DNA of 64,000 bases. It comes from Comamonadaceae bacterium CG12_big_fil_rev_8_21_14_0_65_59_15 (GTDB taxonomy: Bacteria > Pseudomonadota > Gammaproteobacteria > Burkholderiales > Burkholderiaceae_C). A program made the translations under genes and the position numbers. Positions 25,567 through 35,731 of this stretch are shown piece after piece. The DNA is taken from contig PCUV01000060.1 of the NCBI GenBank assembly GCA_002786915.1, positions 1-64,000 of the forward strand, in the 5' to 3' direction. Below the pieces are notes generated by a model that made no database searches, was not told where the DNA came from, and was given only the letters and a program-made list of their open reading frames with translations. How positions within the stretch are numbered: position 1 is the first letter of the stretch; each line of letters starts with the position of its first letter.

Positions 25567-26682
25567 TCAGGCAAACACGCCCGCCGTATCGGTCATGCGC
25601 GACGCCACCTCGCCCAGATGGTGCAGCGTGTCGCCAAAGCTCAATTCCAGTTGCGTGAGCTTCTTGAAGTAGTGGCTGCCGATGTACTCGTCGGTGACAC
25701 CAATGCCGCCGTGCAGTTGCACCGACTGCTGGCCGACATAGCGCATGGATTGGCCTAGTTGCACCTTGGCGCGCGCCAGTGCGGCGCGCCGCTCGGGCGC
25801 GGGGGCAGACAGCTTCAGGCTGGCGTAGTAGCTCATCGATCGCGCCAGTTCCAGTTGCATTTTCATGTCGGCCACGCGGTGGCGTAGCGCCTGAAAGGTG
25901 CCAATGGCCACGCCAAACTGCTTGCGCGTGTTCAGGTAGCCGGCCGTCAGCGCCAGCGCCTTGTCCATCACGCCCACGCCTTGCGCGCAGGCGGCGGCGA
26001 TGCCGACGTCCAGCGCCAGCTCCAGTGCGGCCACACCGTCACGCGTGATCAGCGTGGCGGGTGCGTCGGTTAGTGTCAGCTCGGCGCCGCGGCTACCGTC
26101 TTGCAGGCCGTGGCCGCGCGTTTGCACGCCCGCTGCGCTGCGCGGCACCCAGAACAGCGCCAGAGCGCCCTCCAGCAGCGCGGACACCACAAAAGCGTCG
26201 GCCTGGTCGCCCGCCGCCACCACCGATTTGGTGGCCGTCATGGCGTGGCCGGTTGCAGTGGCGGTGGCCGTGGCTTGGCAAACGGTATGACGGTAACGTG
26301 CGCCACGCTCGACCCAGGCCAGCGCCGCCAGCGTTTGCCCGCTGGCCAGGCCGGGTAGCCATTGCTGCTGCAACTCAGGCGGCGCAAAGCGGGCCAGCAC
26401 GCTGCTGACGATCAGCGTTTGCGTCAGCGGCTCCAGCACCAGGCCCGCGCCCAGCTCCTGCATCACCAGCATGGCTTCCACCGGGCCCATGGCCAGCCCG
26501 CCGTGCTCTTCAGCCACCAGCAGGCCGCACAGGCCCAGCTCCGCCAGTTGCGCGTAGTTGGCGCGCTCAAACCCGCCCGCTTGCACTGTGGCGCGGTAGT
26601 GCTCAAAGGTGTAGCTTTTGTCCACCCAGCGCCGCACCGCGTCTTGCAACTGGACTTGTTCGTCTGAAAAATCAAAATTCAT
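25567..26682 (-). CDS. Acyl-CoA dehydrogenase family protein, PimD-like small subunit
   Basis: This 371-residue flavoprotein has the acyl-CoA dehydrogenase fold with LCGLLVAEEHGGLAMGPVEA, RKQFGVAIGTFQALRHRVADM and the C-terminal QLHGGIGVTDEYIGSHYFKK. The style and the neighbouring larger homologue match the PimC/PimD pair described for pimeloyl-CoA and dicarboxylic acyl-CoA oxidation in Rhodopseudomonas. It is downstream of the larger partner by 68 bp and likely co-transcribed. Substrate is inferred; other medium-chain or terpenoid acyl-CoAs are possible. Confidence 0.85.
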   Translation of the reverse strand: MNFDFSDEQVQLQDAVRRWVDKSYTFEHYRATVQAGGFERANYAQLAELGLCGLLVAEEHGGLAMGPVEAMLVMQELGAGLVLEPLTQTLIVSSVLARFAPPELQQQWLPGLASGQTLAALAWVERGARYRHTVCQATATATATGHAMTATKSVVAAGDQADAFVVSALLEGALALFWVPRSAAGVQTRGHGLQDGSRGAELTLTDAPATLITRDGVAALELALDVGIAAACAQGVGVMDKALALTAGYLNTRKQFGVAIGTFQALRHRVADMKMQLELARSMSYYASLKLSAPAPERRAALARAKVQLGQSMRYVGQQSVQLHGGIGVTDEYIGSHYFKKLTQLELSFGDTLHHLGEVASRMTDTAGVFA

Positions 26683-26750
26683 GTGGGTTCCCTTTTGAAT
26701 GGTTGGGGACAGAGCTTGTTCACTGCGTGTAACTGCGGTCTGTCCCGCAA

Positions 26751-27956
26751 TCAGCCCAGCACCGTCTGCGCCACGATGTTTCGCTGCACCTCGTTGCTGC
26801 CGCCGTAAATGGTGGTCTTGCGCAGGTTGAAGTAGGTGGAGGCCAGCGGTGCGCAGTGCAGCGCGTCACTCGGAAAGCCCACCAGGCGGCCATCGATCAC
26901 ATCACCTTGCCAGCCCGCGTCCATGGCCTCATGGATCAGCGGCAGGGCAAACGGCCCGGCGGCGAGCATCATTAGCTCGGCGTAGCGCTGCTGGATCTCG
27001 CTGCCGCGAATCTTCAGCAGGCCAGCAATGTCGAGCGAATTTTTGCCTGATTTTTCTGCCGACAGCACGCGCAGCACCAGCATCTCCAGCGCCACCACAT
27101 CCACTTCGAGCAGCGCAATCTGGTCGCGAAAGCGCGCGTCGTCCCACACGCCTTCCTGTTTGGCAATGCGCTTGAGGCGCTCCAGCTCGCGCTTGCTGCG
27201 GTTCACGTCGGCAATGTTGGTGCGCTCGTGGCTGAGCAGGTGTTTGGCATACGTCCAGCCCTTGTTTTCTTCGCCAATGAGGTTGTTGACAGGCACCTTG
27301 ACGTTGTCAAAAAAGACCTCGTTCACCTCTGGCTCGCCGTCGAGCAGCACGATCGGGCGCACGGTAACGCCGGGCGAGGCCATGTCGATCAGCAAAAAGC
27401 TGATGCCCGCCTGTGGCTTGCAGTCTGTCGCGGTGCGCACCAGGCAAAAAATCCATTCGCCGTACTGGCCCAGCGTGGTCCAGGTCTTTTGGCCGTTGAC
27501 CAGGTAGTGATCGCCGTGCAGTTCGGCGCGGCATTTCACGCTGGCCAGGTCCGAGCCCGAGCCCGGTTCGCTGTAGCCCTGGCTCCACCACACCTCGCCG
27601 CTGGCAATGCCGGGCAAAAAGCGTCGTTGCTGCTCTGCGCTGCCAAAAGCCATGATGACTGATGCCACCATGACCGGGCCAAACGGCACGATGCGCGGCG
27701 CACCGGCCAGCGCGCACTCTTCTTCAAACAAGTGCTTTTGCACCGCGCTCCAGCCCGGGCCGCCAAACTGCTGGGACCAGCCAAAGCCGAGCCAGCCCTT
27801 CTTGCCCAGAATCTTGGCCCAGCGCTGCTGGTCGTCGCGCGACAGGCGCAGCGCGTTATGCACCTTGTGCGAAATATCAGCGGGCAGGTTGGCGCGCACC
27901 CAGGCGCGTACCTGTTGGCGAAACTGTTCTTCTTCAGGGGTAAAAGCCAAATCCAT
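26751..27956 (-). CDS. Acyl-CoA dehydrogenase family protein, PimC-like large subunit
   Basis: This 401-residue acyl-CoA dehydrogenase begins MDLAFTPEEEQFRQQVRAWV. GYSEPGSGSDLASVKCRAEL and NGQKTWTTLGQYGEWIFCLV are the flavin and substrate-binding signatures, and the C-terminus (YGGSNEVQRNIVAQTVLG) holds the family's last motif. The start at 27956 is chosen because CGGAG lies 6 bp upstream; the longer frame to 28091 adds a low-complexity segment without similarity. It forms a probable heteromeric enzyme with the PimD-like gene downstream. Confidence 0.88.
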   Translation of the reverse strand: MDLAFTPEEEQFRQQVRAWVRANLPADISHKVHNALRLSRDDQQRWAKILGKKGWLGFGWSQQFGGPGWSAVQKHLFEEECALAGAPRIVPFGPVMVASVIMAFGSAEQQRRFLPGIASGEVWWSQGYSEPGSGSDLASVKCRAELHGDHYLVNGQKTWTTLGQYGEWIFCLVRTATDCKPQAGISFLLIDMASPGVTVRPIVLLDGEPEVNEVFFDNVKVPVNNLIGEENKGWTYAKHLLSHERTNIADVNRSKRELERLKRIAKQEGVWDDARFRDQIALLEVDVVALEMLVLRVLSAEKSGKNSLDIAGLLKIRGSEIQQRYAELMMLAAGPFALPLIHEAMDAGWQGDVIDGRLVGFPSDALHCAPLASTYFNLRKTTIYGGSNEVQRNIVAQTVLG

Positions 27957-28206
27957 GGTGTCTCCGGTGACGGCACGCCGCACGTGCAGGTTTGTTCGAC
28001 GGGCGCTGTTTTTAGCACGTGCGTGCGTTTCACCCTGTCCGGGGGGTGACAGGAACGTGCGCTGCCACGGGGGGGACGATGAGGGGTACATGCTTTGAGT
28101 GTTCTCTTCAAACCCTTATGCCGTACAACTATTCATCATGCCTACTTGAAGCCTGACATTCACGACCTGGCGTTGTACGTCACCTTGGGTTGACAATCTG
28201 AGCAGG

Positions 28207-30633
28207 CTAAGCCGTCCAGGCCGGGGCAGATTGCCACCGGGTGACCCAATCGGGCAACTTGTCGGCTGGCATGGGGCGTGCGATGCCAAATCCCTGACCC
28301 AGATCGCAGCCGAGCTGCAACAGCAAGCTGCCATGCGCAATCGTCTCCACGCCTTCGGCGATGACCTGTCGGCCAAAGGCTTGTGCCAGGCCTATGACGG
28401 CCCGCAAAATGGCCAAGTCGTCGTCATCCTCAAGCATGTCGCGAACAAAACTCTTGTCAATCTTAAGCAAGGTTACTTTGAGGCGTTTGAGATAGCTTAG
28501 CGATGAATAGCCAGTGCCAAAATCGTCCAGCGCAAACCTGACCCCAAGCTTGGTGCAAGCATCAATCACAAGGCGAACCTGATCCATGTCCTGCAATGCG
28601 CTGGTCTCCAGTATTTCCAACTCAAGATGCGACGGATTCACGCAGGGATGGGCCTGCAGGTGGGCTCGCAGCTGGTCCACAAAGTCACGTTGTTGCAACT
28701 GCAGGGCTCCTACATTGACGCTCACCGGAAGATCCAGACCGCAGGTGCGCCAGTCCTCAATCTGACTCAGAGCCGAATCTATGACCCACTCACCCACCGC
28801 AACTGCCAGTGCATCGTTTTCAATCGTCGGCAAAAACAAACCAGGGGCCAGCAAACCCTGTTGTGGATGTTGCCACCGAATCAGGGCCTCGACACCGACG
28901 ACCTGGCCACTGCGCATGTTGACCTTGGGTTGGTAATACAACACGAATTCACCATGGTCAAGTGCTACTCGTATTCGCTCCAGGCTTTCATGGTGAACAC
29001 GAAGGCTTCTGTCCTGCTCTGGATCAAAGATACAAAAACGGTTTTTGCCGGTGACTTTGGCTTGGTACATGGCCTGATCAGCCTGACGTAACAATTGATC
29101 GGCATCGATGACTTGCTGTTGTGGGTAAAACGTCACGCCCAGACTGGCTGATACTTGTACCGTGCGTTTGCCAATCTGATACGGGTGGGCGGCCGCACTC
29201 AGCAGCCGGTCCAGCATGGGTGTGCTTGCAGCGACATTGTCAAGATCGTTGAGCACTGCCACGAACTCGTCACCACCGAGTCGTGCCAAGGTGTCGCCTT
29301 CACGCAGTGTCTGCTTCATCGCACTCGCCACGGCAACCAGAAGCTGGTCGCCCATATCGTGGCCATGTTGGTCATTGATGTTTTTAAAACCGTCAATATC
29401 AATAAAGACGACCGCCATGTTCAAGTGACGGCGCGTCACCTGGGTCAGGCTTTGTTGCAGACGGTCAGCTAGCAGCAACCGGTTGGGAAGGTTGGTAAGC
29501 GAATCAAAATGGGCAACATATTCCAACTCCCTCTGGTGTGCTTTCCTGGCAGTGATGTCCTCAATCAGCAAGACACGCTCGCCATTTTCACTGCTGTGCA
29601 GAATGCCGGACGACGACAACAACACCGTGGTAGCCTGATCGCCCGGGCTTTGCAGACCGCTTTCGATGCTCATCTGGTTCGTCAGGTCGCACTTCAATAA
29701 GTCCATGACCAGCGTGTTGCTGAACATCTCGCGCAACGTGCCGCAGGCTATTGGCTGTACCCTTGAGCCTTGCCAAATTTGCCGCATGGCCAAGTTGGTG
29801 CGCACGATATCGCCGTCCTCGGTCACGACCATGACCCCCTCGGGGAGTGATTCAATAATCGATTCAACGTAATCGCGACCCACCATCGTGTTCGACAGAT
29901 CGCTGGCCATTCGGTTAAAGGCTTGGGCAAGTTCGCCAATTTCGTTTTTTGAACTTATCTCAACACGGGTGTTCAGTTGTCCACTGCCCATGCGCGACAC
30001 GGCTTGGCGAAGTTCTTCAATCGGGTGCGTTATGCGTCGTGTCAACAGGGCGCCGCCACCGATGGAAAACACGATGGCGACTCCGCAAGACGCCAACAGC
30101 TCCATCAGGTGCTGCTTGAGTTCTACGTCAACATTGTCTTGATACTCCTGAAACTCCCGCTCCTCTGCGGCAGCTGCCCCATCAATCGTTACCAGCAAGG
30201 CGTTTAAGGTGTCCCCTAGTTGTTCGGCCTGTTTATGAAAGCCGTTTTCATTGGATGATCGGTCATAGTTCTTTAGCTTGTCCGCTGCATTTGAGACACT
30301 CTTGGCCGCTTCATCGATCTCGGAGGCGGTCTTCAATTCATCCGGAAAGTATTTTTCGACCAACGCTTTGTAAGCCGCGATTGCCGCCGTGAGTTCGGCC
30401 CGAGCGTTGGCGACGGACGGATCGGGTTGGGGCAGCGTCACTGCCGAAATTGTCAGATTTGCCGCCTGAAATCGGATCCGGTTTAGCGCCGTGAGGACCG
30501 GCTGTGTGCGATTAATGGCATGGTCGAAATGTTCAGAAATCGCCATGAGGCCACTGTACCCGCCGACACCAACCAAAAGCACCAAGAGGGAAACCAAAAG
30601 GTAGCCAAAAAAGATCTGGCGGTAAAGTTTCAT
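28207..30633 (-). CDS. Membrane-bound GGDEF-EAL cyclic-di-GMP signalling protein with HAMP and PAS domains
   Basis: This 808-residue protein has an N-terminal membrane helix (FGYLLVSLLVLLVGVGGYSG), a periplasmic helical sensor of about 150 residues, a second helix (LLASCGVAIVFSIGGGALL), a HAMP linker (RRITHPIEELRQAVSRMGSG), a PAS-like region, a GGDEF domain with intact ARLGGDEFVAVL, and an EAL domain with VEALIRWQHP and FALDDFGTGYSSLSYLKRL. Both catalytic signatures are complete, so it could make and degrade c-di-GMP. The periplasmic part resembles chemoreceptor four-helix bundles. No operon partner is evident. Confidence 0.92.
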   Translation of the reverse strand: MKLYRQIFFGYLLVSLLVLLVGVGGYSGLMAISEHFDHAINRTQPVLTALNRIRFQAANLTISAVTLPQPDPSVANARAELTAAIAAYKALVEKYFPDELKTASEIDEAAKSVSNAADKLKNYDRSSNENGFHKQAEQLGDTLNALLVTIDGAAAAEEREFQEYQDNVDVELKQHLMELLASCGVAIVFSIGGGALLTRRITHPIEELRQAVSRMGSGQLNTRVEISSKNEIGELAQAFNRMASDLSNTMVGRDYVESIIESLPEGVMVVTEDGDIVRTNLAMRQIWQGSRVQPIACGTLREMFSNTLVMDLLKCDLTNQMSIESGLQSPGDQATTVLLSSSGILHSSENGERVLLIEDITARKAHQRELEYVAHFDSLTNLPNRLLLADRLQQSLTQVTRRHLNMAVVFIDIDGFKNINDQHGHDMGDQLLVAVASAMKQTLREGDTLARLGGDEFVAVLNDLDNVAASTPMLDRLLSAAAHPYQIGKRTVQVSASLGVTFYPQQQVIDADQLLRQADQAMYQAKVTGKNRFCIFDPEQDRSLRVHHESLERIRVALDHGEFVLYYQPKVNMRSGQVVGVEALIRWQHPQQGLLAPGLFLPTIENDALAVAVGEWVIDSALSQIEDWRTCGLDLPVSVNVGALQLQQRDFVDQLRAHLQAHPCVNPSHLELEILETSALQDMDQVRLVIDACTKLGVRFALDDFGTGYSSLSYLKRLKVTLLKIDKSFVRDMLEDDDDLAILRAVIGLAQAFGRQVIAEGVETIAHGSLLLQLGCDLGQGFGIARPMPADKLPDWVTRWQSAPAWTA

Positions 30634-30830
30634 GTAACCGTTCTTCTCGCTCGCAGGCCGGTTCGGGCATTCTAATCCTGTTAACCCGAATCAATTCCCC
30701 GACTTTGCGGGAACAACAGACAACCGCTTGAGATCAATCGCTTGCCGTGCCGCATCAGCGATTGAAACTGGATATCCAGGAAGCTGCCGTTGACTACTGC
30801 CGGCTCCCGTTGCAGTCCAGCCAGCCAGTA

Positions 30831-31547
30831 TCACTCAGCTGTCACCCCCAGCTCCGCACACAGCTTGACCACGGTGGTGCGCAACTGGGCCACTTCGGCT
30901 TCCAGCCGCTCCAGGCGTTCAGCGGTGCTGCTGTCCGCTGCCCGGCTGAGGGTGCCGCTGGTCCGTGACGATTCAGCCACCGGCCCGCACAGCAGGTGCG
31001 CCCAGCGCTGCTCGCGCGCGCCGGGCGCTTTGGCCAGCTTCACCACCAGCGCGCCGCCTTTTTCTGCGCAGCGGTCTTGCAGCTCTTCCAGAAAACCTTC
31101 GACCGACGAAATGTCGGCAAACCTGTACCAGCGCTCGGTGTTCAGGCGCAGCTCGGCAGCGGTTTGCGGCCCACGCAGCATCAGCACGCCCAACAGTACG
31201 GCCGACTGCTCGGGCACGCCCACGCCGCGCTGAAAATTGTGCTCATAACGCGCCACGCGGGCGCTGGTATTGCTGCGCACCAGTTGCAGCTGCTGCAGGT
31301 TGTCCAGGGCGTGTGCCACATCGGCCTCTGTCAAGTCCATCACCGGGTCGCGTGTGGTCTTCTGGTTGCAGCCCAGTAGCAGCGCGTTCAGCGACAGCGG
31401 GTAGCTGTCGGGCACGGTGCGGGCTTTTTCCATCAGCGTGCCCAGCACGCGTGCTTCGATAGGCGTGAGCCGCAGAGCGGGCGGCGTGCTGGAATCTGTG
31501 GCCAGGGTGTCGTTATCGTTGTCAGTGAGGGGTGGGGTCAAAGTCAT
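30831..31547 (-). CDS. YceH family protein (DUF480)
   Basis: This 238-residue protein has [20 protein letters not shown] and [20 protein letters not shown], the two N-terminal winged-helix signatures of the YceH/DUF480 family. The C-terminal 45 residues form a short coiled coil ([20 protein letters not shown]). The function is not established; winged-helix folds suggest DNA binding. It is divergent from purN with only 13 bp between the start codons, so the two promoters must overlap coding sequence. Confidence 0.88.
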   Translation of the reverse strand: MTLTPPLTDNDNDTLATDSSTPPALRLTPIEARVLGTLMEKARTVPDSYPLSLNALLLGCNQKTTRDPVMDLTEADVAHALDNLQQLQLVRSNTSARVARYEHNFQRGVGVPEQSAVLLGVLMLRGPQTAAELRLNTERWYRFADISSVEGFLEELQDRCAEKGGALVVKLAKAPGAREQRWAHLLCGPVAESSRTSGTLSRAADSSTAERLERLEAEVAQLRTTVVKLCAELGVTAE

Positions 31548-31560
31548 AATTCAGCCAGTT

Positions 31561-32151
31561 ATGAAAAACATTGTTATTTTGATCTCGGGCACGGGCTCCA
31601 ACATGGCAGCCATTGCGCAGGCCGCGCAACGCGAGCACTGGGCAGAGCGCTACGGTGCACAAGTGGCGGCGGTGCTGAGCAACAAGGCCGATGCGCCCGG
31701 TTTGGCGCTGGCGCGTGAGCTGGGCATCGCCACCGATTCATTGGACCACAAGGCGTTTGCCAGTCGCGAGGCGTTTGACGCGGCGCTGAGGCAGCGCATT
31801 GACACCTATGACCAACCCGGTGCGCCGGTGCTGGTGGTGCTGGCGGGTTTCATGCGCATTTTGAGCGCTGGTTTTGTCAACCACTACGCCGGGCGGTTGG
31901 TGAACATTCACCCGTCGCTGCTGCCCGCGTTTGCCGGGTTGAACACGCATCAGCGCGCCATCGACGCAGGTTGCAAGGTAGCCGGCGCCACGGTGCATTG
32001 GGTGACCCCTGAGCTCGACCATGGCCCGATTCTGGCGCAGGCGGTGGTGCCGGTGTTGCCTGGCGACACCGCGCAAACGCTGGCCGCGCGTGTGCTGGCG
32101 CAAGAGCATTTGATGTACCCGCAGGTGGTGCGTCAAATCATTCAAAAATGA
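31561..32151 (+). CDS. purN: Phosphoribosylglycinamide formyltransferase 1 (PurN)
   Basis: This 196-residue GART enzyme adds a formyl group from 10-formyl-THF in step three of purine synthesis. Motifs are ISGTGSNMAAI at the phosphate-binding loop, NIHPSLLPAF with the catalytic N and H, and GATVHWVTPELDHGPIL with the catalytic D. The start is ATG at 31561; the upstream extension is the antisense of yceH. No clear Shine-Dalgarno is visible before it. The stop codon lies within a dispersed repeat copy that fills the gap to the res fragment. Confidence 0.95.
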   Translation: MKNIVILISGTGSNMAAIAQAAQREHWAERYGAQVAAVLSNKADAPGLALARELGIATDSLDHKAFASREAFDAALRQRIDTYDQPGAPVLVVLAGFMRILSAGFVNHYAGRLVNIHPSLLPAFAGLNTHQRAIDAGCKVAGATVHWVTPELDHGPILAQAVVPVLPGDTAQTLAARVLAQEHLMYPQVVRQIIQK

Positions 32152-32197
32152 TAGCTGCTTGCGCTTGGTATGAAGGCGCTACAGCCTGTTTTTATAA
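32148..32197 (+). repeat. Dispersed repeat copy between purN and the res fragment
   Basis: TGATAGCTGCTTGCGCTTGG followed by TATGAAGGCGCTACAGCC and a T5 run is a near-consensus copy. It supplies the purN stop codon and sits between two convergent genes, where it could serve as a bidirectional transcription terminator. Confidence 0.65.
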
Positions 32198-33517
32198 CAT
32201 GATTTGCTGCAATGCGGCGTGTTCCAGCGGGCGCAATCTGGCATAGTTCAGCAGCTCGGCCAAGTGTGCGCCTTTGGTTTGCCACTCATACACCACGTTT
32301 TCGGCTAGCAACACGTAATGCCAGGGCAGGCCGCTGCGGTGCTTGGGCGTTAGCTGGTTGATGCGCTCGCACCAAGCCAGGGCGGCCTTGCACTTGCGCT
32401 GCACGTTGGGGTGAATGGCCTGCGCTTGCGCTTTGGTCTCGGCCAGATAAATAGCGTTCCCCGTGCGCAGCAAAAAGTCGGGGGAATAAAAGGCCGGCCG
32501 GCCGTCGTCTTTCACATAGCGCAAGCGGGCAAAGGTGTGGCGGTTTTCGCTGATCTTGCAAAACGCCAGCACCTGACTGTCGGCTTGCGCCCAATGGATC
32601 AAGGTGCGCTCCAGCCCGCCATTGCGCGCGGGCCAGGCCAGCCGCGTGTAGATGCATTTGGCCACTTCGACCGAATTGGATTCGCGCATCACCAGCTTGG
32701 GCACTTCAGACAGGTAGCGCGCGTGCACCTCGGTCTGGCCGGTGATGTGGGTTTGTTGGGCCGACAGCAGCGCCAGCGCAAATACTTTGGTGATGTGCTC
32801 CACCACCGGTTGCAACAGCAATACGCGCCAGTTCTCACCATCAAGCGGGTTGAAATCTGTGCCAAACAGATGCAGCCAGATGTAGTCGTCGAGCCAGCCG
32901 GTCAGCTCTGCCGTGTTCACTTGCAGATAGGGTTTTGCCAACTGCGTTGCGATCTTGTTGCCCTTGGGCATGGGCTCACTCAGTGCCTGGCTGATGCGCC
33001 GGGTCAGGCGGCTTAAATATTCGTTGTAGCCCACCACGTTCATCACCGCGCCGCTCACCCGGTAGTCACCAAACAGCGTGGCGCTTTGCAGGTCTTGCGA
33101 GATGAAGGTGTCGCCCTGGCCCAGCAAGCCGGTCAGTTGCCCCAGCGGCATGGCGGTAAAGGCTGGCAAAGCGGCCAAATCGATTGGGTTGTGGTCGCGC
33201 ACCTCGTCGGCCTCCTGCAAAATGAATGGAATGCCAAAGTCAAAGGCTTCGAATCCTTCGCGCAACCCGGCGGTGACCACATCGCCGGTGGCGCTGGTGT
33301 TGTCTGTGTCGTCACCGGTGATGCCAGCCAGCCCCTCACGGATCAGCTCGTCATAAAACGACTGAAACGCCGGGTGCTCCACAATTGAGAGCACGTCGAG
33401 CAAGCTGCCCGGCTCAAGACCGGCGTTGATGCGTTCGCGGTTGTCGCGTTTCAGGTCGGCGTATTCGTCGTCGCGCCACATCAGCCGCAGGCCGCAGCCA
33501 ATGGTTTGCTCCAGCAA
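32192..33517 (-). pseudogene. Truncated type III restriction enzyme Res subunit, C-terminal fragment
   Basis: The 441-codon frame starts (TTG 33517) with LLEQTIGCGLRLMWRDDEYA, which is helicase motif VI of type III Res proteins, and continues with LSIVEHPAFQSFYDELIREG and the PD-(D/E)XK nuclease core FYSPDFLLRTGNAIYLAETK near residues 340-365. In-frame similarity extends a little further upstream (SSRAQILLEQ) to about 33545, with no usable start. The N-terminal DEAD helicase domains, 500 or so residues, are missing and replaced by the dynamin-like gene. Motif VI also has C where R is normal (GCGLR for GRGLR). The nuclease domain cannot act as Res alone. Confidence 0.8.
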
Positions 33518-35415
33518 AATCTGCGCTCGACTACTGCGCAGCGGCAGTCGGTGATTTGTTCGGACACCGCGTCGTTGACAAAGTCCTCCAGCAACTGCAA
33601 GACCTTTAATTCCTCAGCAGCCATTTTCTCTTGGGCCCGCTCAAACGTGCGTTTGAGTGAGGTTTGCAGCCGACCCGTGACATCCAGTGGCACACCGGCC
33701 CCCATGTCAAGCTGTGCTGTGATGTGCTCGCTTTCGTTGGCCAATTTGGTCAGTTGGGCCTCAAACTGTGCGGCGTATTGACCGAATAAATTGGTGTGCT
33801 CGGTCAGCAGTTGTTGCACCTTGGGGAACACCTGGTTTGCGACTTGGCCCTGCAAGCCGGTCATGTAGCCCCAGTAGCCTGATCGACGCGTACGCCAGTG
33901 ACGGCCCATGTCGCTGGATTCAAAGTCGCGCAGTGGTTGCTCGGCCAGCACGCCAATAAACTCCAGCATCGTGGCGTCGCGCTGCGTTTGTTCTGAAAGA
34001 CGGGTGCTCAGTAATTGGACTTGTTGCTCAACAGCCCCGGCAAACCGTTGGCCAGCCTGCCCAAATTCCTGGCGAAATGTGAGCAGCTTTTGTTCAGCCA
34101 CCTCCTTGTTGGGTGTGTTGTTCAAAGCGTGGAGTCGCGCCTGCATGAGGGACTGCAAGTCGAGCAAAATCGTGCGCGCGCCATGCACCAGGTTTTCGGC
34201 GGTTTGCGCCAGGCGCGACTCGTTGCTCAGCAGCGTCAGCAAGCGTCGGTGCAAATCACGCACGCCGCCTGGGTCTTGAGGATGCATTTGAAATGGCAGA
34301 CTGCGATTTTCATTTGCATCACGGTGCAATCGTGCGGAGGTAAAAACGATCGGCACTTCACCTAGCTGCTCTTGATAGCGTTGCAGAGATTCGTCTTGGG
34401 TCAGGTCTTTCAACGTGTCGGCTATGGCGGCTTCGATGCGCAAGCGTTCGCGCGCAATGCAATACACAATGGGGGTGGGTTCCTCGTCGTCATCGGCTGC
34501 TTCCTTGATGACCTTGGCGTAGGTTTCATCAAATTGGGTGATGACCACAATCAACTGACGCACCGTACCCTTGCGCAGCAGCGACAGCAAAAACTCTTTT
34601 TCAGACTGGTCGTAGGCGGCACCAGACTTGGTCAGAAACAGCACGGCATCCACACCGGCCACTGTTTGTTCGGTTAAGGTCACGCGAAACCGCTCGGTGT
34701 CGCCCAACCCGGGGGTGTCGATCAGTTCAACGCCTTGCGCCAAAATCTCCGAAGGCGCTTGCAACTCAATCGAATCGACCAGGCAGTGCAGCGGGCTACC
34801 GGATGACGTGTATTCCTTGAGTACACGCTGGAATTCGATCGTTGTTTTTTTGCTGGCACCTACGGCCAGATGGAGTGTGACCACTTTGCCTTGCTCAGTG
34901 ACAAATTCCCGCTCAAGCGCTGTCAAATCTGGCAGCGGTGCTGGGGGTAACGGCACGCCATCTTTGTCTTTTGGCTTTTTGGGTTTGCTGAAATCAAACC
35001 AATTGCGCACCCGTTGCGCATCCACATTGCGTTCATCCTGTGCATACAGTTGCTTGAGTTCATGCCAGGTCTGCGCACGCAAAAATCGAATGCTGGCGCG
35101 TACCTCCGTGCCATGCCGAAAGGTGGTCACTGCCGCAGTCTCAGGTAACGTGCCCTCGCTGGAAAGTCTGATTCCCAACAATTCGTTCACAAAAAAAGAC
35201 TTGCCTGCCTTGAATCGACCGACCACTGCCACCTTGTAAGTGTCCGGCACTTGCTGGCTTTTTAATAGCACACCAAGCGCATCAGCGGTGCGCTTGCACT
35301 CTTTTCCAATACGGGCCACTTTGATACCTGAGCGGCCGAGCAGGCCCTCTTGCACTTGCGACAAATGGGTGGTGAGCGTTTGAATTTCGGCTCTGAGTTG
35401 CTTGGGTGTTTTCAT
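33481..35415 (-). CDS. Dynamin-like GTPase
   Basis: This 644-residue large GTPase has G1 VGRFKAGKS at 66-73, a G2-region threonine in LPETAAVTTF, G3 LIDTPGLGD at 232-239 and G4-like VITQFD at 293-296. A long helical, partly coiled-coil stalk region follows (residues 400-640). This is the bacterial dynamin-like layout (LeoA/CrfC relatives), associated with membrane or chromosome remodelling and sometimes phage defence. The last 15 or so residues read out of frame through the truncated res gene, so the natural C-terminus is lost. A cassette in the opposite orientation starts 74 bp upstream. Confidence 0.82.
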   Translation of the reverse strand: MKTPKQLRAEIQTLTTHLSQVQEGLLGRSGIKVARIGKECKRTADALGVLLKSQQVPDTYKVAVVGRFKAGKSFFVNELLGIRLSSEGTLPETAAVTTFRHGTEVRASIRFLRAQTWHELKQLYAQDERNVDAQRVRNWFDFSKPKKPKDKDGVPLPPAPLPDLTALEREFVTEQGKVVTLHLAVGASKKTTIEFQRVLKEYTSSGSPLHCLVDSIELQAPSEILAQGVELIDTPGLGDTERFRVTLTEQTVAGVDAVLFLTKSGAAYDQSEKEFLLSLLRKGTVRQLIVVITQFDETYAKVIKEAADDDEEPTPIVYCIARERLRIEAAIADTLKDLTQDESLQRYQEQLGEVPIVFTSARLHRDANENRSLPFQMHPQDPGGVRDLHRRLLTLLSNESRLAQTAENLVHGARTILLDLQSLMQARLHALNNTPNKEVAEQKLLTFRQEFGQAGQRFAGAVEQQVQLLSTRLSEQTQRDATMLEFIGVLAEQPLRDFESSDMGRHWRTRRSGYWGYMTGLQGQVANQVFPKVQQLLTEHTNLFGQYAAQFEAQLTKLANESEHITAQLDMGAGVPLDVTGRLQTSLKRTFERAQEKMAAEELKVLQLLEDFVNDAVSEQITDCRCAVVERRFCWSKPLAAACG

Positions 35416-35488
35416 GCTGGGGTACCCTGTTTGAAATGGTTTGCTGGTTAGGTTATCTACAATTGTGGTAATTCATGAAAAATCTCCC

Positions 35489-35731
35489 ATGGCCACCGTT
35501 TCCATGCGCATTGACGAGGCTTTGATCAGCGCGGCACGCACCGCCGCCAAGGCGGAATGTCGTACCGTGCAGGGGCAGGTGGAGTTCTGGGCCAAAGTGG
35601 GCCGTGCCGCACTGGACAACCCCGATCTGCCTGCCTCCTTCATTGCAGAGAGTCTGATCGGCCTGGCCGAACCCCGCGCAGACAGCGCGCCCTTTGTGCC
35701 GCGTAGCCACATCAACGCCGTGAAGGCATGA
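35489..35731 (+). CDS. ParD-like antitoxin
   Basis: This 80-residue protein, MATVSMRIDEALISAARTAA then ECRTVQGQVEFWAKVGRAAL, has a ribbon-helix-helix N-terminus and the 'QVEFWAKVGRAALDNPDLP' block of the ParD_like antitoxin family. ATG 35489 gives the family-like start; the Shine-Dalgarno is weak. It overlaps the RelE/ParE-like toxin gene by 4 nt. The pair lies between the dynamin-like gene and mod, on the opposite strand. Confidence 0.85.
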   Translation: MATVSMRIDEALISAARTAAKAECRTVQGQVEFWAKVGRAALDNPDLPASFIAESLIGLAEPRADSAPFVPRSHINAVKA

